DNA of 55,814 bases, taken from an uncultured Eubacterium sp. Its GTDB lineage: Bacteria; Bacillota; Clostridia; Lachnospirales; Lachnospiraceae. Below are positions 36,868 to 45,993 of the stretch, piece by piece (within the stretch, counting starts at the first letter, position 1; every line of letters starts with the position of its first letter). The stretch lies in contig CANRTU010000030.1 of assembly GCA_947642745.1 (NCBI GenBank), positions 1-55,814 on the forward strand. The letters run 5' to 3'. The position numbers and the translations under genes were made by a program. Below the pieces are notes generated by a model, which was not told the DNA's origin, ran no database searches, and worked only from the letters and a program-made list of their open reading frames with translations.

Positions 36868-37338
36868 ATGGCGATCAGACAAATCAGACTGGCAGGAGAT
36901 CCGGTCCTGAACAAAGTATGTAAAGAAGTAAAAAAGATGACTCCGATGCTGGAAGTGCTCATCGGGGATATGCTGGATACGATGTATGAGGCAAATGGCG
37001 TAGGGCTTGCGGCGCCGCAGGTAGGCGTGTTAAAGCGGATAGCGGTGGTGGACGCAGGAGAAGGGCCTGTGATTATGATTAATCCGCAGATTCTGGAACA
37101 GGATGGGGAACAGACCGGGGATGAAGGCTGTTTAAGTCTGCCGGGGAAAGCCGGACAGGTGACAAGGCCGAATCATGTTATTATAAGAGCGCTCAATGAG
37201 CATATGGAAGAATATGAAATGGAGGCGGAGGAACTGCTGGCCAGGGCATTCTGCCATGAGATCGAGCATCTGGACGGACACATGTATACCGAGCACGTGA
37301 CAGACGGACTTCATGATGTACGGGAAGAAGAAGAGTAG
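36868..37338 (+). CDS. def: Peptide deformylase
   Basis: Removes the formyl group from nascent proteins; metal hydrolase in the cytoplasm. 156 residues with the three family motifs: GVGLAAPQ (44-51), EGCLS (86-90, metal ligand C88) and HEIEH (130-134, instead of the usual HEFDH/HEYDH). AGGAGG before ATG. Between priA and fmt, its usual partner: Fmt adds the formyl that Def removes. Confidence 0.96.
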   Translation: MAIRQIRLAGDPVLNKVCKEVKKMTPMLEVLIGDMLDTMYEANGVGLAAPQVGVLKRIAVVDAGEGPVIMINPQILEQDGEQTGDEGCLSLPGKAGQVTRPNHVIIRALNEHMEEYEMEAEELLARAFCHEIEHLDGHMYTEHVTDGLHDVREEEE

Positions 37339-37368
37339 TCCGGAGCAGGAAAGCACAGGTGATATTAT

Positions 37369-38337
37369 ATGAAAATTATATTTATGGGGACGCCGGATTT
37401 TGCTTCAGTGATTCTGGAAGCGCTGACTGGCGCCGGACATGAGGTGGTTCTGGCTGTCACCCAGCCGGATAAACCAAAAGGCCGGGGAAAGGCGGTACAG
37501 TTTCCGCCGGTGAAACAGACCGCCCTGGCGCATAATATAGAAGTATTCCAGCCGCAGCGGATCCGCAGGCCGGAAAATGTGGCCCGTCTGGCCGGGTACA
37601 GCCCAGATATTATCATTGTGGCAGCTTTCGGCCAGATCCTGCCGGCACAGGTGCTGGAGCTGCCGCCATATGGCTGCGTCAATGTCCATGCCTCGCTGCT
37701 GCCCCGGTACCGGGGCAGTTCCCCGGTCCAGTGGGCCATTATCAACGGGGACGCAAAGTCAGGTGTTACTACGATGCAGATGGATGAAGGAATCGACACC
37801 GGGGATATGCTGGAAAAAAGTGAAGTAATACTGGCGCCGGACGAAACCGGAGGCAGCCTTTTTGATAAGCTGGCACAGGCCGGTGCTAAACTTTGTCTCT
37901 CCACGATAGCCCGTATTGAAAATGGCACGATCACACGCACGGCGCAAAATGAAGCGGAAGCCACGTATGTGGGCATGATTACAAAACAGATGGGGCAGAT
38001 TGACTGGGAGAAACCGGCGGTGGAGACGGAGCGTCTGATCCGGGGACTGAATCCCTGGCCGGGCACGTATACCAGGCTGGGAGAAAAGACTTTAAAAATC
38101 TGGAAAGCGGCGGTAGTACCGGAGGCGGAAGAAAGAGGCGTGCGGATGGCGGAAGCGGGCACAATTGTGCTGGCGGATAAAAAGCGGCTCTTTGTCCGTA
38201 CCGGGCAGGGGCTTCTCTCACTATTGGAGGTCCAGCTGGAAGGAAAGAAACGGATGGATGTGGGTGCGTTTTTACGAGGTTTTCCGGTGGAAGAAGGAAC
38301 CAGGCTCGCAACGGACGCGGGACAGAGAAAAATATGA
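37369..38337 (+). CDS. fmt: Methionyl-tRNA formyltransferase
   Basis: Formylates initiator Met-tRNA using 10-formyl-THF. 322 residues. GTPDFA start, catalytic N105 and H107 in NVHASLLPRYRG, D143 in EGIDTGD; C-terminal tRNA-binding domain from about 205 (INWDKPA-like QIDWEKPAVETERLIRGLNPWPGTYT). Co-operonic with def 30 bp upstream. Confidence 0.96.
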   Translation: MKIIFMGTPDFASVILEALTGAGHEVVLAVTQPDKPKGRGKAVQFPPVKQTALAHNIEVFQPQRIRRPENVARLAGYSPDIIIVAAFGQILPAQVLELPPYGCVNVHASLLPRYRGSSPVQWAIINGDAKSGVTTMQMDEGIDTGDMLEKSEVILAPDETGGSLFDKLAQAGAKLCLSTIARIENGTITRTAQNEAEATYVGMITKQMGQIDWEKPAVETERLIRGLNPWPGTYTRLGEKTLKIWKAAVVPEAEERGVRMAEAGTIVLADKKRLFVRTGQGLLSLLEVQLEGKKRMDVGAFLRGFPVEEGTRLATDAGQRKI

Positions 38338-38356
38338 TACATTAAAGGAGGAATGA

Positions 38357-39067
38357 ATGATGCCATACAGATATGGATATTACTGGGACCCCACTTATAT
38401 TCTGGTGCTGATCGGTGCGGTGGTCTCACTGATTGCTTCCGCACGGGTGAAATCCACCTATAAAAAATATTCAAAAGTGCGCAGTATGACCAATATGACC
38501 GGCGCCCAGGCGGCGCAGCGTATTCTGAACCACGCAGGCATATACGATGTAAGGGTACAGCATGTAGCCGGCAGCCTGACGGATCATTACAATCCAAAAA
38601 ATAAGACGCTGAATCTTTCTGATTCTGTGTATGGTTCCGCTTCTGTGGCGGCTATCGGAGTGGCAGCCCATGAGTGCGGGCACGCTATCCAGCACCAGCA
38701 GGGATATGGGCCGCTGAATATCAGAAGCGCCCTGGTTCCGGTGGCTAATTTTGGCTCCGCCGCAGCCTGGCCTCTGATTATTCTGGGCATTATGTTTGGC
38801 GGGGCAGGCAGTCTGCTCTGTCAGGCGGGTATTATTTTCTTTTCCGCCGCAGTACTGTTCCAGCTGGTGACGCTGCCGGTGGAATTCAACGCTTCCAGCC
38901 GGGCGGTGCGCATCGTGGGGGATACTGGCATTTTAAGCTCACAGGAACTGCCGTATACAAAAAAAGTGTTAAAAGCCGCCGCTTTCACTTATGTGGCCGG
39001 CGCTGCCGCCGCTATTTTACAGCTGCTGCGTCTTTTAATTTTATTTAGTGGAAAAAGCCGTGACTAA
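38357..39067 (+). CDS. Membrane zinc metallopeptidase (YugP-like)
   Basis: 236-residue membrane protein of the neutral zinc metallopeptidase family 2. N-terminal helix (YILVLIGAVVSLIASARV), central HECGH at 105-109 in AIGVAAHECGHAIQHQQGYGPL, then three further helices. The conserved NSPDHYNP-like stretch appears as LTDHYNPKNKTLNLSDSVY. GGAGG ribosome site; ATG at 38357 or the next codon at 38360. Standard neighbour between fmt and rsmB in Clostridia; substrate unknown. Confidence 0.9.
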   Translation: MMPYRYGYYWDPTYILVLIGAVVSLIASARVKSTYKKYSKVRSMTNMTGAQAAQRILNHAGIYDVRVQHVAGSLTDHYNPKNKTLNLSDSVYGSASVAAIGVAAHECGHAIQHQQGYGPLNIRSALVPVANFGSAAAWPLIILGIMFGGAGSLLCQAGIIFFSAAVLFQLVTLPVEFNASSRAVRIVGDTGILSSQELPYTKKVLKAAAFTYVAGAAAAILQLLRLLILFSGKSRD

Positions 39068-39176
39068 GAAGACGGGAAACCTCCGCCGCAGGCAGTCTGC
39101 CGGCGCTGCGATACGCTGTAAAAAGGGCGTGGGGCCGGCGGCGGTCTGAGGCGGAAGCATATTTTGGAGGAGTACA

Positions 39177-40574
39177 ATGGCTGCACAAAAAACAGATCTG
39201 CGGGAGCTGGTTCTTGGGATGCTGCTGGAAATTACCAGGGACGGGGCATACAGTCACCGGGTGCTTTCAGATACACTTTCCAAATACCAGTATCTGGACA
39301 AAAAAGACCGGGCGTTTATCACCCGGGTGACAGAAGGCACGCTGGAAAACCTGATACAGATGAATTATGTGATTGACCAGTTTTCCAAAACTCCGGTCAG
39401 AAAACAGCGTCCGGTCATACGCTGTATTTTGCAAAGCGGCGTATACCAGATTCTGTATATGGACGCTGTGCCGGATGCCGCAGCCTGTAACGAGGCGGTG
39501 GCTCTTGCGAAAAAGAAAGGATTTGGCAGTCTGGCAGGGTTTGTCAACGGCGTGTTGCGTACGGTCAGCCGCAGCCGGGAACAGATCCACTGGCCGCAGC
39601 CAGACAGGGAGCCGGAGCGGTATCTGTCTGTGCGCTATTCCATTCCGGAGTGGATCATCCGGATGTGGAAGGAGCAATTTTCCTATGACTGGACCAATGA
39701 AAGCCACTGGCAGGAAATGTGCCGGCTGCTTGAGGCGTTCCAGAAGCCGGCTCCGGTGACGGTCCGTACGAATACCGGCCTTTGTACGCCTTTGGAATTA
39801 AAACATGAGCTGGAACAAAACGGCGTAACAGTCCGGGAGCTCAGGGAGGTGCCGGGCGCTTTTTTAATATCAGGCTTTGACCATATCGGGGCGCTGGAAG
39901 CGTTCCGGAAGGGGTTTTTCTATATTCAGGATTTAAATTCCATGATGGTAGTGGAAGCGGCAGCTCCCGGAGAAAATGATTTTGTGATAGATGTGTGTGC
40001 CGCACCGGGAGGCAAGTCGGTACATATGGCGCAGCTGCTGCGGGGAACCGGACGGGTGCTGGCCAGGGATCTGACGCAGGAGAAGGCGGATCTGCTACTG
40101 CAGAATAAGAGCCGCTGTCAGGTGGCCAATATGCGGGTACAGGTCTGGGACGCCACAATTGTGGACGAAACGCTGGTACAGCAGGCGGATCTTGTACTGG
40201 CGGATGTGCCCTGCTCCGGCCTTGGGGTACTGCGCCGCAAAAAGGAGATCCGCTATCATATGACACCGGATACGATGAGGGAGCTGGTATCCATCCAGCG
40301 CAGGATTCTTACTGCCGTGCGGCATTATGTAAAGCCGGGCGGCAGACTGGTGTACAGTACCTGTACGATCCATAATGATGAAAACGAAGGCAATGCGGGA
40401 TGGTTTGTAAAGACATATCCGGAGTTTTCGCAGTTAAGCGGCAGGCAGCTGCTTCCGGGGGAGGCGTACGGGGACGGATTTTATATCGCAGTATTTGAAA
40501 AAACCGGGAGGACGGGAAAACATGACACAGACACAGACGCAGGCAATGCCCGCAACAGATATCAGATCCTGTGA
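39177..40574 (+). CDS. rsmB: 16S rRNA m5C967 methyltransferase
   Basis: SAM-dependent rRNA cytosine methyltransferase. 465 residues. N-terminal NusB-like RNA-binding domain (1-140), then VIDVCAAPGGKSVHMAQLL for SAM, ADVPCSGLGVLRRKKEIRY with the PCS catalytic cysteine, and VYSTCTIHNDENEG with the second conserved Cys (TC). GGAGGAG before ATG. Its last 53 bases overlap rlmN; the final ~18 residues (TGRTGKHDTDTDAGN) are probably a by-product of that overlap. Confidence 0.95.
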   Translation: MAAQKTDLRELVLGMLLEITRDGAYSHRVLSDTLSKYQYLDKKDRAFITRVTEGTLENLIQMNYVIDQFSKTPVRKQRPVIRCILQSGVYQILYMDAVPDAAACNEAVALAKKKGFGSLAGFVNGVLRTVSRSREQIHWPQPDREPERYLSVRYSIPEWIIRMWKEQFSYDWTNESHWQEMCRLLEAFQKPAPVTVRTNTGLCTPLELKHELEQNGVTVRELREVPGAFLISGFDHIGALEAFRKGFFYIQDLNSMMVVEAAAPGENDFVIDVCAAPGGKSVHMAQLLRGTGRVLARDLTQEKADLLLQNKSRCQVANMRVQVWDATIVDETLVQQADLVLADVPCSGLGVLRRKKEIRYHMTPDTMRELVSIQRRILTAVRHYVKPGGRLVYSTCTIHNDENEGNAGWFVKTYPEFSQLSGRQLLPGEAYGDGFYIAVFEKTGRTGKHDTDTDAGNARNRYQIL

Positions 40575-41610
40575 TCTGACGGAACTGACAGCGCTGGTAC
40601 AGGCCCTGGGTGAAAAGACATTCCGGGCGAAACAGATCTGTCAGTGGCTGCATGAAAAGCATATTTCTGATTTTGACCAGATGACCAATATTTCCCCGGC
40701 ATTGCGTAAGCGGCTTGCGCAATGCTGTAATCTGACGGTACTGCGGCCAGTGGACATACAGGTGTCCGCACTGGATGAAACACGAAAATACCTGTTTGCC
40801 CTGCCGGATGGAAATGTAATAGAAAGTGTACGGATGAAATATAAGCATGGCAGTTCCGTCTGCATTTCTTCCCAGGCGGGCTGCCGGATGGGCTGCCGGT
40901 TCTGTGCGTCCGCCATTGGCGGACTGGTACGGAACTTAAGCCCGGCGGAGATGCTGGAACAGGTTTACCGGATACAGGAAGATACTGGGGAGAGGGTCTC
41001 CCACGTGGTGGTCATGGGTACCGGAGAACCACTGGATAATTATGAAAACCTGATTAAATTTATCAGAATACTTACGGATGAACACGGTCTGCATATTAGT
41101 CAGCGGAATATTACTATATCTTCCTGCGGCATAGTCTCTGGCATTTACCGGCTGGCGCAGGAGGGGCTTGCGGTTACACTGGCGCTGTCGCTGCATGCGG
41201 TATCCCAGGAGAAACGTCTGGAACTGATGCCGGTGGCGGCGGACTTTCCGCTTAAGGAAGTGTTAAAAGCCTGTGAATATTATTTTGAAAAGACCGGACG
41301 GCGTGTGACGTATGAGTACAGCCTGATTGGCGGGGTAAATGATTCACCGGCGGACGCGCGGCGGCTGGGCAGTCTGCCCGGAATCAGAAACGGACATGTC
41401 AATCTGATCCCGGTGAATCCGGTCAGAGAGCGTTCTTATGTGCAGTCAGACGCACAGGCTGTCATTGCTTTTAAAAATATGCTTGAAAAAAACAGAATAA
41501 ATGTTACTATTAGAAGAGAACTGGGAAGGGACATAAATGGTGCGTGCGGACAGCTGAGAAAAAGCTATCAGGACAGGAAGAACCGGGCATGGGGAAAGGC
41601 AGGCGGGTAA
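40522..41610 (+). CDS. rlmN: Dual-specificity rRNA/tRNA methyltransferase RlmN (radical SAM)
   Basis: Methylates C2 of A2503 in 23S rRNA and A37 in some tRNAs. 362 residues from ATG 40522 (GGGAGGACGGG upstream); a TTG further up lacks a site. Radical-SAM cluster C121, C125, C128 (CRMGCRFC), MGTGEPLDNYENL, GVNDSPADARRLG. The Thr/Gln-rich N-terminus (MTQTQTQ) is unusual but short. Followed 1 bp later by the phosphatase gene. Confidence 0.94.
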   Translation: MTQTQTQAMPATDIRSCDLTELTALVQALGEKTFRAKQICQWLHEKHISDFDQMTNISPALRKRLAQCCNLTVLRPVDIQVSALDETRKYLFALPDGNVIESVRMKYKHGSSVCISSQAGCRMGCRFCASAIGGLVRNLSPAEMLEQVYRIQEDTGERVSHVVVMGTGEPLDNYENLIKFIRILTDEHGLHISQRNITISSCGIVSGIYRLAQEGLAVTLALSLHAVSQEKRLELMPVAADFPLKEVLKACEYYFEKTGRRVTYEYSLIGGVNDSPADARRLGSLPGIRNGHVNLIPVNPVRERSYVQSDAQAVIAFKNMLEKNRINVTIRRELGRDINGACGQLRKSYQDRKNRAWGKAGG

Positions 41611-41611
41611 G

Positions 41612-42355
41612 ATGAAGACATTTTCTATGACGGACGCCGGCAGACGGCGTGAGGTAAATCAGGATTATATTTACACATCTGAGGTTCCGGTTGGCAGGCT
41701 GCCGAATCTGTTTATTGTGGCAGACGGGATGGGCGGCCATAATGCCGGAGACTTTGCTTCCAGATATACGGTAGAGCACGTGGTCAAAGTCATAACTGCC
41801 AGTACGCTGTCTGAGCCCGCAGCCCTGCTGGGGGAAGCGCTGCGGCAGGTCAACGGGGGGCTGATTGCCCTTGCGTCCGGTGATCCCGGGCTGAGAGGAA
41901 CCGGTACCACATTCGTAGCCGCCACGATTGTACAGAACCGGCTGCATGTGGCCAATATCGGTGACAGTCGTCTGTATATTGTCAATCAGACCATTACACA
42001 GGTAACCAGGGACCATTCTCTGGTAGAGGAGATGGTCCGGATGGGAGAGGTGCGCCAGGAAGAAGCAAGGAGCCACCCGGATAAAAATATTATTACCAGG
42101 GCTGTGGGAGCGGTGCAGGATCTGGTAGTGGATTTTTTTGAGGTGGAGCTGACGTCCGGTGACCGTATTCTGCTGTGTTCGGACGGGCTTACCAATATGA
42201 TCGAAGACAGCGAAATCCGCAGAATCATGTGCAGCCAGCGGGATATTGCGGAAAGTGTGGAACGGCTCGTATATGCTGCCAATGAAAATGGCGGAAAAGA
42301 CAATATATCAGTGATCATCGTAGATCCGTTTTCTGATGAGGTGAAAAGATGTTAG
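41612..42355 (+). CDS. stp: PP2C-family Ser/Thr phosphatase (Stp/PrpC)
   Basis: Manganese-dependent phosphatase that reverses PrkC phosphorylation. 247 residues. Motifs: TDAGRRREVNQDYI (metal Asp), VADGMGGHNAGDFAS, GTTFVAA, ANIGDSRLYIV, TRDHSLVEEMV, LLCSDGLTNMI and GGKDNISVIIV. Complete PP2C core with no extra domain. Its stop overlaps the prkC start by 7 bp, so expression is tied. Confidence 0.95.
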   Translation: MKTFSMTDAGRRREVNQDYIYTSEVPVGRLPNLFIVADGMGGHNAGDFASRYTVEHVVKVITASTLSEPAALLGEALRQVNGGLIALASGDPGLRGTGTTFVAATIVQNRLHVANIGDSRLYIVNQTITQVTRDHSLVEEMVRMGEVRQEEARSHPDKNIITRAVGAVQDLVVDFFEVELTSGDRILLCSDGLTNMIEDSEIRRIMCSQRDIAESVERLVYAANENGGKDNISVIIVDPFSDEVKRC

Positions 42356-44439
42356 AAGTAGGGAATTTTGTAGCAGACAGATATGAGGTGCTTGCCAGGG
42401 CGGGAGCCGGCGGCATGTCTGACGTATATAAGGCAAAAGATCATGTACTGGGCAGAGTTGTTGCTGTCAAGATACTAAAGCAGGAATTTGCGGATGATGT
42501 GAATTTTGTTACAAAATTCCGCTCAGAGGCTCAGTCGGCGGCAGGACTGGAACACCCGAATATTGTAAGTATATACGATGTTGGAAGCGAAGACGGTCTT
42601 CATTTTATCGTTATGGAATATGTGGAAGGGATTACGCTGAAAACATATATCGAAAAAAAACAGCAGCTGTCTTATAAAGAAGCGATCAGCATTGCGATTC
42701 AGGTAGGACGGGGAATCGAAGCTGCTCATAATAAAAATATTGTACACCGGGATATTAAACCCCAGAATATTATCATATCCACCGAAGGGAAGGTAAAGGT
42801 TACGGATTTTGGCATTGCCAGGGCGGCCACCAGCAACACGATTCATTCCGATGTCATGGGTTCGGTGCATTATTCGTCGCCGGAACAGGCCCGCAATGGA
42901 TTCGTGGACTGCAAAAGTGATATTTATTCCCTAGGTATTGTTATGTATGAAATGGTTACCGGACGGGTGCCTTTTGACGGCGACACCACAGTGGCCATTG
43001 CGATCCAGCATTTACAGGAAGAGATGGAATCGCCCCGCAGATATGTGCCTGATCTGCCGGTGAGTCTGGAAAAAATTATTTTAAAATGTACCCAGAAGAG
43101 CGCAGACCGCAGATACGCCTCAATCCGTGAGCTGTTGGACGATTTAAAACATGCGCTTGTAAATCCGGACGAGGATTTTGTGACTGTGGTCACGCCTGCC
43201 TCGGTACAGGATAAGACCCGTATTATTTCAGAAAATGAGGTCAGCCGTATAAAAGAAGAGACGGCGGGAATACCCATTACCAGGAAAACGCTGGAGCCGC
43301 CGGCACCGCAGCGACGCCGTGAAGAGGATGAGGATGAGGACGACGGCGGATTCTTAAATCCTAAAATGGAAAAGGCCATGACGATTATGGGTATTGTAGC
43401 GGCCATCATTATTGTGGCCATTGTTGTATTTCTGGCAGGCAGCATGCTGGGCAGCTTTAAATTTCCATTTTCCGGTAATGACGGAAAGGAGCAGGATAAA
43501 ATATCCACTACGGACAGGGAGCTGCCGTCGGATACAAAGGACGATGGAAAAAAAGATAAGGGTGATAAGAAAAAAGAAGTAACAATGATTGATCTGCGGG
43601 GGGAAGACGTCAATGACGCCCAGAAAACGCTGCTGGATATGGGGCTGAAATTATATATGCTGGGCAGGGAGGCTTCTGATGATTATGAAGAAGGACAGAT
43701 CATTTCCCAGGATGTGAAAAAAGGGGATAAAGTAGCCGAAGGCACAGTAATTAAAGTAACCGTAAGCAGCGGTCCTGGGGAATTTGCCCTGCCGGGAGTC
43801 AACGGTTCCACGGAGGCGGCGGCAAAGAGTCTGCTGACATCCGCAGGACTAAAGGTAAGCGCCAGCTATGAATATTCGGACAAGCCGGAAGGCCAGGTCA
43901 TCGGTCAGTCGCCGGCGGCGGATTCTCCTGTGAAAAAGGGAGATACGGTTTATATTATTGTCAGTCAGGGCAGACAAAAGGTACAGGTACCGGATATCAG
44001 GAAAAGGACACAGGAAGACGCAGGCGCAATGCTGGCCCAGAATGGTCTGGAGCCGGGCGGGGTGACTTCGGAATATGACGATACTATTCCGGAGGGTCAG
44101 ATAATCAGCCAGACCCCGCAGCCGGGAGAAAGTGTGGATGCAGGCAGCAGCGTGGATTTTGTAGTCAGCCTGGGTAAAAAAGAAGTATTTTACCAGTTAA
44201 AAGATACTGCGATACGTGTAAAAGAAAATGATGACAATGTCATATCCGCCAACATCCAGCTGCTGGATGCCAATGGACAGGTGCTGGATACCTGGAATAA
44301 TATAACGATTTCATCATTTCCATATACGATTTCCCATCAGAATATTACAACCAGCAGCGGGACTATCGTGATCGAATGGATTCTGGACACCGGCGGCGCC
44401 GAGAACCAGACGATTAACGTACAGTTTACCCAGCAGTAG
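42349..44439 (+). CDS. prkC: Ser/Thr protein kinase with PASTA repeats
   Basis: Membrane kinase sensing peptidoglycan/lipid II. 696 residues. Kinase domain 1-270: GAGGMSDVYKA glycine loop, VAVKILK lysine, HRDIKPQN catalytic loop, DFGIARA. Juxtamembrane linker is acidic (REEDEDEDDGG), one helix at about 344-366 (TIMGIVAAIIIVAIVVFLAGS). Outside: three PASTA repeats (about 408-475, 476-543, 544-610) and a C-terminal beta-rich domain of about 85 residues. GAGGTG ribosome site. In this family the PASTA part binds muropeptides and controls growth or dormancy. Confidence 0.95.
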   Translation: MLEVGNFVADRYEVLARAGAGGMSDVYKAKDHVLGRVVAVKILKQEFADDVNFVTKFRSEAQSAAGLEHPNIVSIYDVGSEDGLHFIVMEYVEGITLKTYIEKKQQLSYKEAISIAIQVGRGIEAAHNKNIVHRDIKPQNIIISTEGKVKVTDFGIARAATSNTIHSDVMGSVHYSSPEQARNGFVDCKSDIYSLGIVMYEMVTGRVPFDGDTTVAIAIQHLQEEMESPRRYVPDLPVSLEKIILKCTQKSADRRYASIRELLDDLKHALVNPDEDFVTVVTPASVQDKTRIISENEVSRIKEETAGIPITRKTLEPPAPQRRREEDEDEDDGGFLNPKMEKAMTIMGIVAAIIIVAIVVFLAGSMLGSFKFPFSGNDGKEQDKISTTDRELPSDTKDDGKKDKGDKKKEVTMIDLRGEDVNDAQKTLLDMGLKLYMLGREASDDYEEGQIISQDVKKGDKVAEGTVIKVTVSSGPGEFALPGVNGSTEAAAKSLLTSAGLKVSASYEYSDKPEGQVIGQSPAADSPVKKGDTVYIIVSQGRQKVQVPDIRKRTQEDAGAMLAQNGLEPGGVTSEYDDTIPEGQIISQTPQPGESVDAGSSVDFVVSLGKKEVFYQLKDTAIRVKENDDNVISANIQLLDANGQVLDTWNNITISSFPYTISHQNITTSSGTIVIEWILDTGGAENQTINVQFTQQ

Positions 44440-44449
44440 CCCGGAGCAT

Positions 44450-44478
44450 CCGGGAGGGCAGCGGGAATGCCCTCCCGG
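44450..44478 (+). promoter_or_regulatory. Strong hairpin between prkC and rsgA
   Basis: CCGGGAGGGCA (44450-44460) pairs fully with TGCCCTCCCGG (44468-44478). No T run follows, so an RNA-processing or attenuation role is more likely than termination. Confidence 0.6.
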
Positions 44479-44525
44479 AAAATGATTAGATAAAAGTATG
44501 ATAAGATAAGCAACAGGAAAATTGT

Positions 44526-45446
44526 ATGACAGGAAAGATTTTAAAAGGAATTTCCGGATTTTACTACGTGCATGTGGCAGAATCCGGAATTTATGAATGT
44601 AAAGCAAAAGGGATCTTCCGTCAGCAGAAGATCCGGCCGCTGGTAGGCGACGATGTGGAAATCACTGTGCTTGACGAGGGAGAAAAAACTGGAAATATCG
44701 AAAAAATACTCAGCCGGAAAAATGAACTGTTCCGTCCGGCGGTGGCGAATATTGATATGGCCCTTGTTATTTTTGCAGCAGCCTCTCCGGAGCCGAATCT
44801 GAATCTGCTGGACCGGTTTCTTGTTTTCATGCAGGCGCAGCAGGTCCCGGTAACGATATGCTTCAACAAAATGGAGCTGGTGCCGGAAGAAAAGCGGCGC
44901 AGTCTGGCCGGAATTTATGAATCCTGCGGCTATCCGGTGTTGTTTACAAGTGCGGTGCGAACAGAACGGGGCTCCGGGCAGTCTTTGGAAACTGGTGAGG
45001 CCGGTACGGGCATTGCGGGGCTGCGGCAGGCAATCAGGGGGCGCACATCTGCGGTGGCAGGCCCTTCCGGGGTGGGAAAGTCATCCCTGATTAATCTGCT
45101 TCAGCACAGTGTGCGGATGGAGACCGGGGAAATCAGCCGTAAAATTTCCAGGGGAAAGCAGACGACCAGGCATTCCCAGCTTATTTATGTGGAGACGGAT
45201 ACGTATATTATGGATACGCCGGGTTTCAGTTCCCTGTATCTGCCAGAAATGGAAAAAGAGGATCTGTCCCGGTATTATCCGGAGTTTGCCCTGTACGAGC
45301 CCTCATGCAGATTCCAGGGATGCAGTCATATCAGCGAACCGGACTGCGGGATAAAGCAGGCGCTGGAAGAAGGAAAGGTACATCCGGTGCGTTACGAAAA
45401 TTACTGCCAGCTGTATGAGGAACTGAAAGAGCGCAGAAAGTACTGA
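44526..45446 (+). CDS. rsgA: Ribosome small-subunit GTPase RsgA
   Basis: Circularly permuted GTPase for 30S maturation. 306 residues: OB fold 1-65, G4 NKME at 114-117, G1 GPSGVGKS at 179-186, switch TTRH at 213-216, G3 DTPG at 230-233, zinc site C261, C266, H268, C274. Order G4-G1-G3 is the hallmark. Last gene of the operon; in most Firmicutes rpe and thiN follow directly, here a foreign block intervenes. Confidence 0.96.
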   Translation: MTGKILKGISGFYYVHVAESGIYECKAKGIFRQQKIRPLVGDDVEITVLDEGEKTGNIEKILSRKNELFRPAVANIDMALVIFAAASPEPNLNLLDRFLVFMQAQQVPVTICFNKMELVPEEKRRSLAGIYESCGYPVLFTSAVRTERGSGQSLETGEAGTGIAGLRQAIRGRTSAVAGPSGVGKSSLINLLQHSVRMETGEISRKISRGKQTTRHSQLIYVETDTYIMDTPGFSSLYLPEMEKEDLSRYYPEFALYEPSCRFQGCSHISEPDCGIKQALEEGKVHPVRYENYCQLYEELKERRKY

Positions 45447-45495
45447 AAATGCCGCTGTCCCATGTCCCGGAAGGGCATAGGACAGCGGCATTTTC
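45445..45495. terminator. Bidirectional terminator between rsgA and the minus-strand block
   Basis: GAAAATGCCGCTGTCC (45445-45460) pairs base for base with GGACAGCGGCATTTTC (45480-45495). The A/T ends give a U run on both strands, so it serves rsgA and the converging gene. Confidence 0.9.
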
Positions 45496-45907
45496 AGGTA
45501 TCCGCCTGCTTTCTGATTTTTAACAATAGTATAATAATACAGACACTCATGATCATATGGCCGCATCCTGCGATCCCGGAAACAGAGGCGTCCAGTGTCC
45601 TGTCTGGTACCATCTGGCGTACCTGTAAAAATCCTCTCAGGAAAAAGCCGGTTCCGGTGAGGTTGAGGCCCGCCTGGTATGTAATCAGTATTTTTCCGGT
45701 CTGCCGGTCGGAGAAGGCAAAAGTTTTTTCCGCCATCATCAGTATCAGAAAGAAAAACATACCAAGTATAAAGTAATGGGTGTGCATAACGGACAATGTT
45801 GTCCGGCCGGAAAACTGGCTGAATTTTGTGAATTCCCGGTAAAATACACCGGCTGCCATTGCGACTATCCCGTATACAAGAGCCAGATTCGCATAACGTT
45901 TTGTCAT
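45494..45907 (-). CDS. DUF2871-like membrane protein
   Basis: 137 residues with four hydrophobic helices (LALVYGIVAMAAGVFY; THYFILGMFFFLILMMA; ITYQAGLNLTGTGFFLRGF; GCGHMIMSVCIIILLL). The FYREFTKFSQFSGRTTLSVMHTHYFILGMFFF stretch fits the DUF2871 pattern, with histidines in a helix as in heme/copper-oxidase-like small proteins. Function unknown. Downstream of the next gene on the same strand and probably under the same TetR control. AGGAGG precedes the ATG. Confidence 0.7.
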   Translation of the reverse strand: MTKRYANLALVYGIVAMAAGVFYREFTKFSQFSGRTTLSVMHTHYFILGMFFFLILMMAEKTFAFSDRQTGKILITYQAGLNLTGTGFFLRGFLQVRQMVPDRTLDASVSGIAGCGHMIMSVCIIILLLKIRKQADT

Positions 45908-45993
45908 GGTTATAAAACCTCCTTTTCATTTTGTGCTATTCAGGCTTCCGTTATCCTGTTTTCTGGGAAACCAGAATCCCGGATGGCTGCTGA

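Noticed and set aside
37365..38597. 410-codon minus-strand ORF opposite fmt
   Set aside because: Shadow of fmt and the next gene: Ser/Pro-rich, no ribosome site, no motif. Fmt has all catalytic residues on the plus strand.
42924..43613. 229-codon minus-strand Ser-rich ORF opposite prkC
   Set aside because: Shadow frame; prkC on the plus strand has complete kinase motifs.
42349..44439. Idea that the prkC external part is a fusion with an unrelated domain
   Set aside because: After three PASTA repeats the remaining C-terminal beta-rich part is within the usual range of clostridial PrkC proteins.
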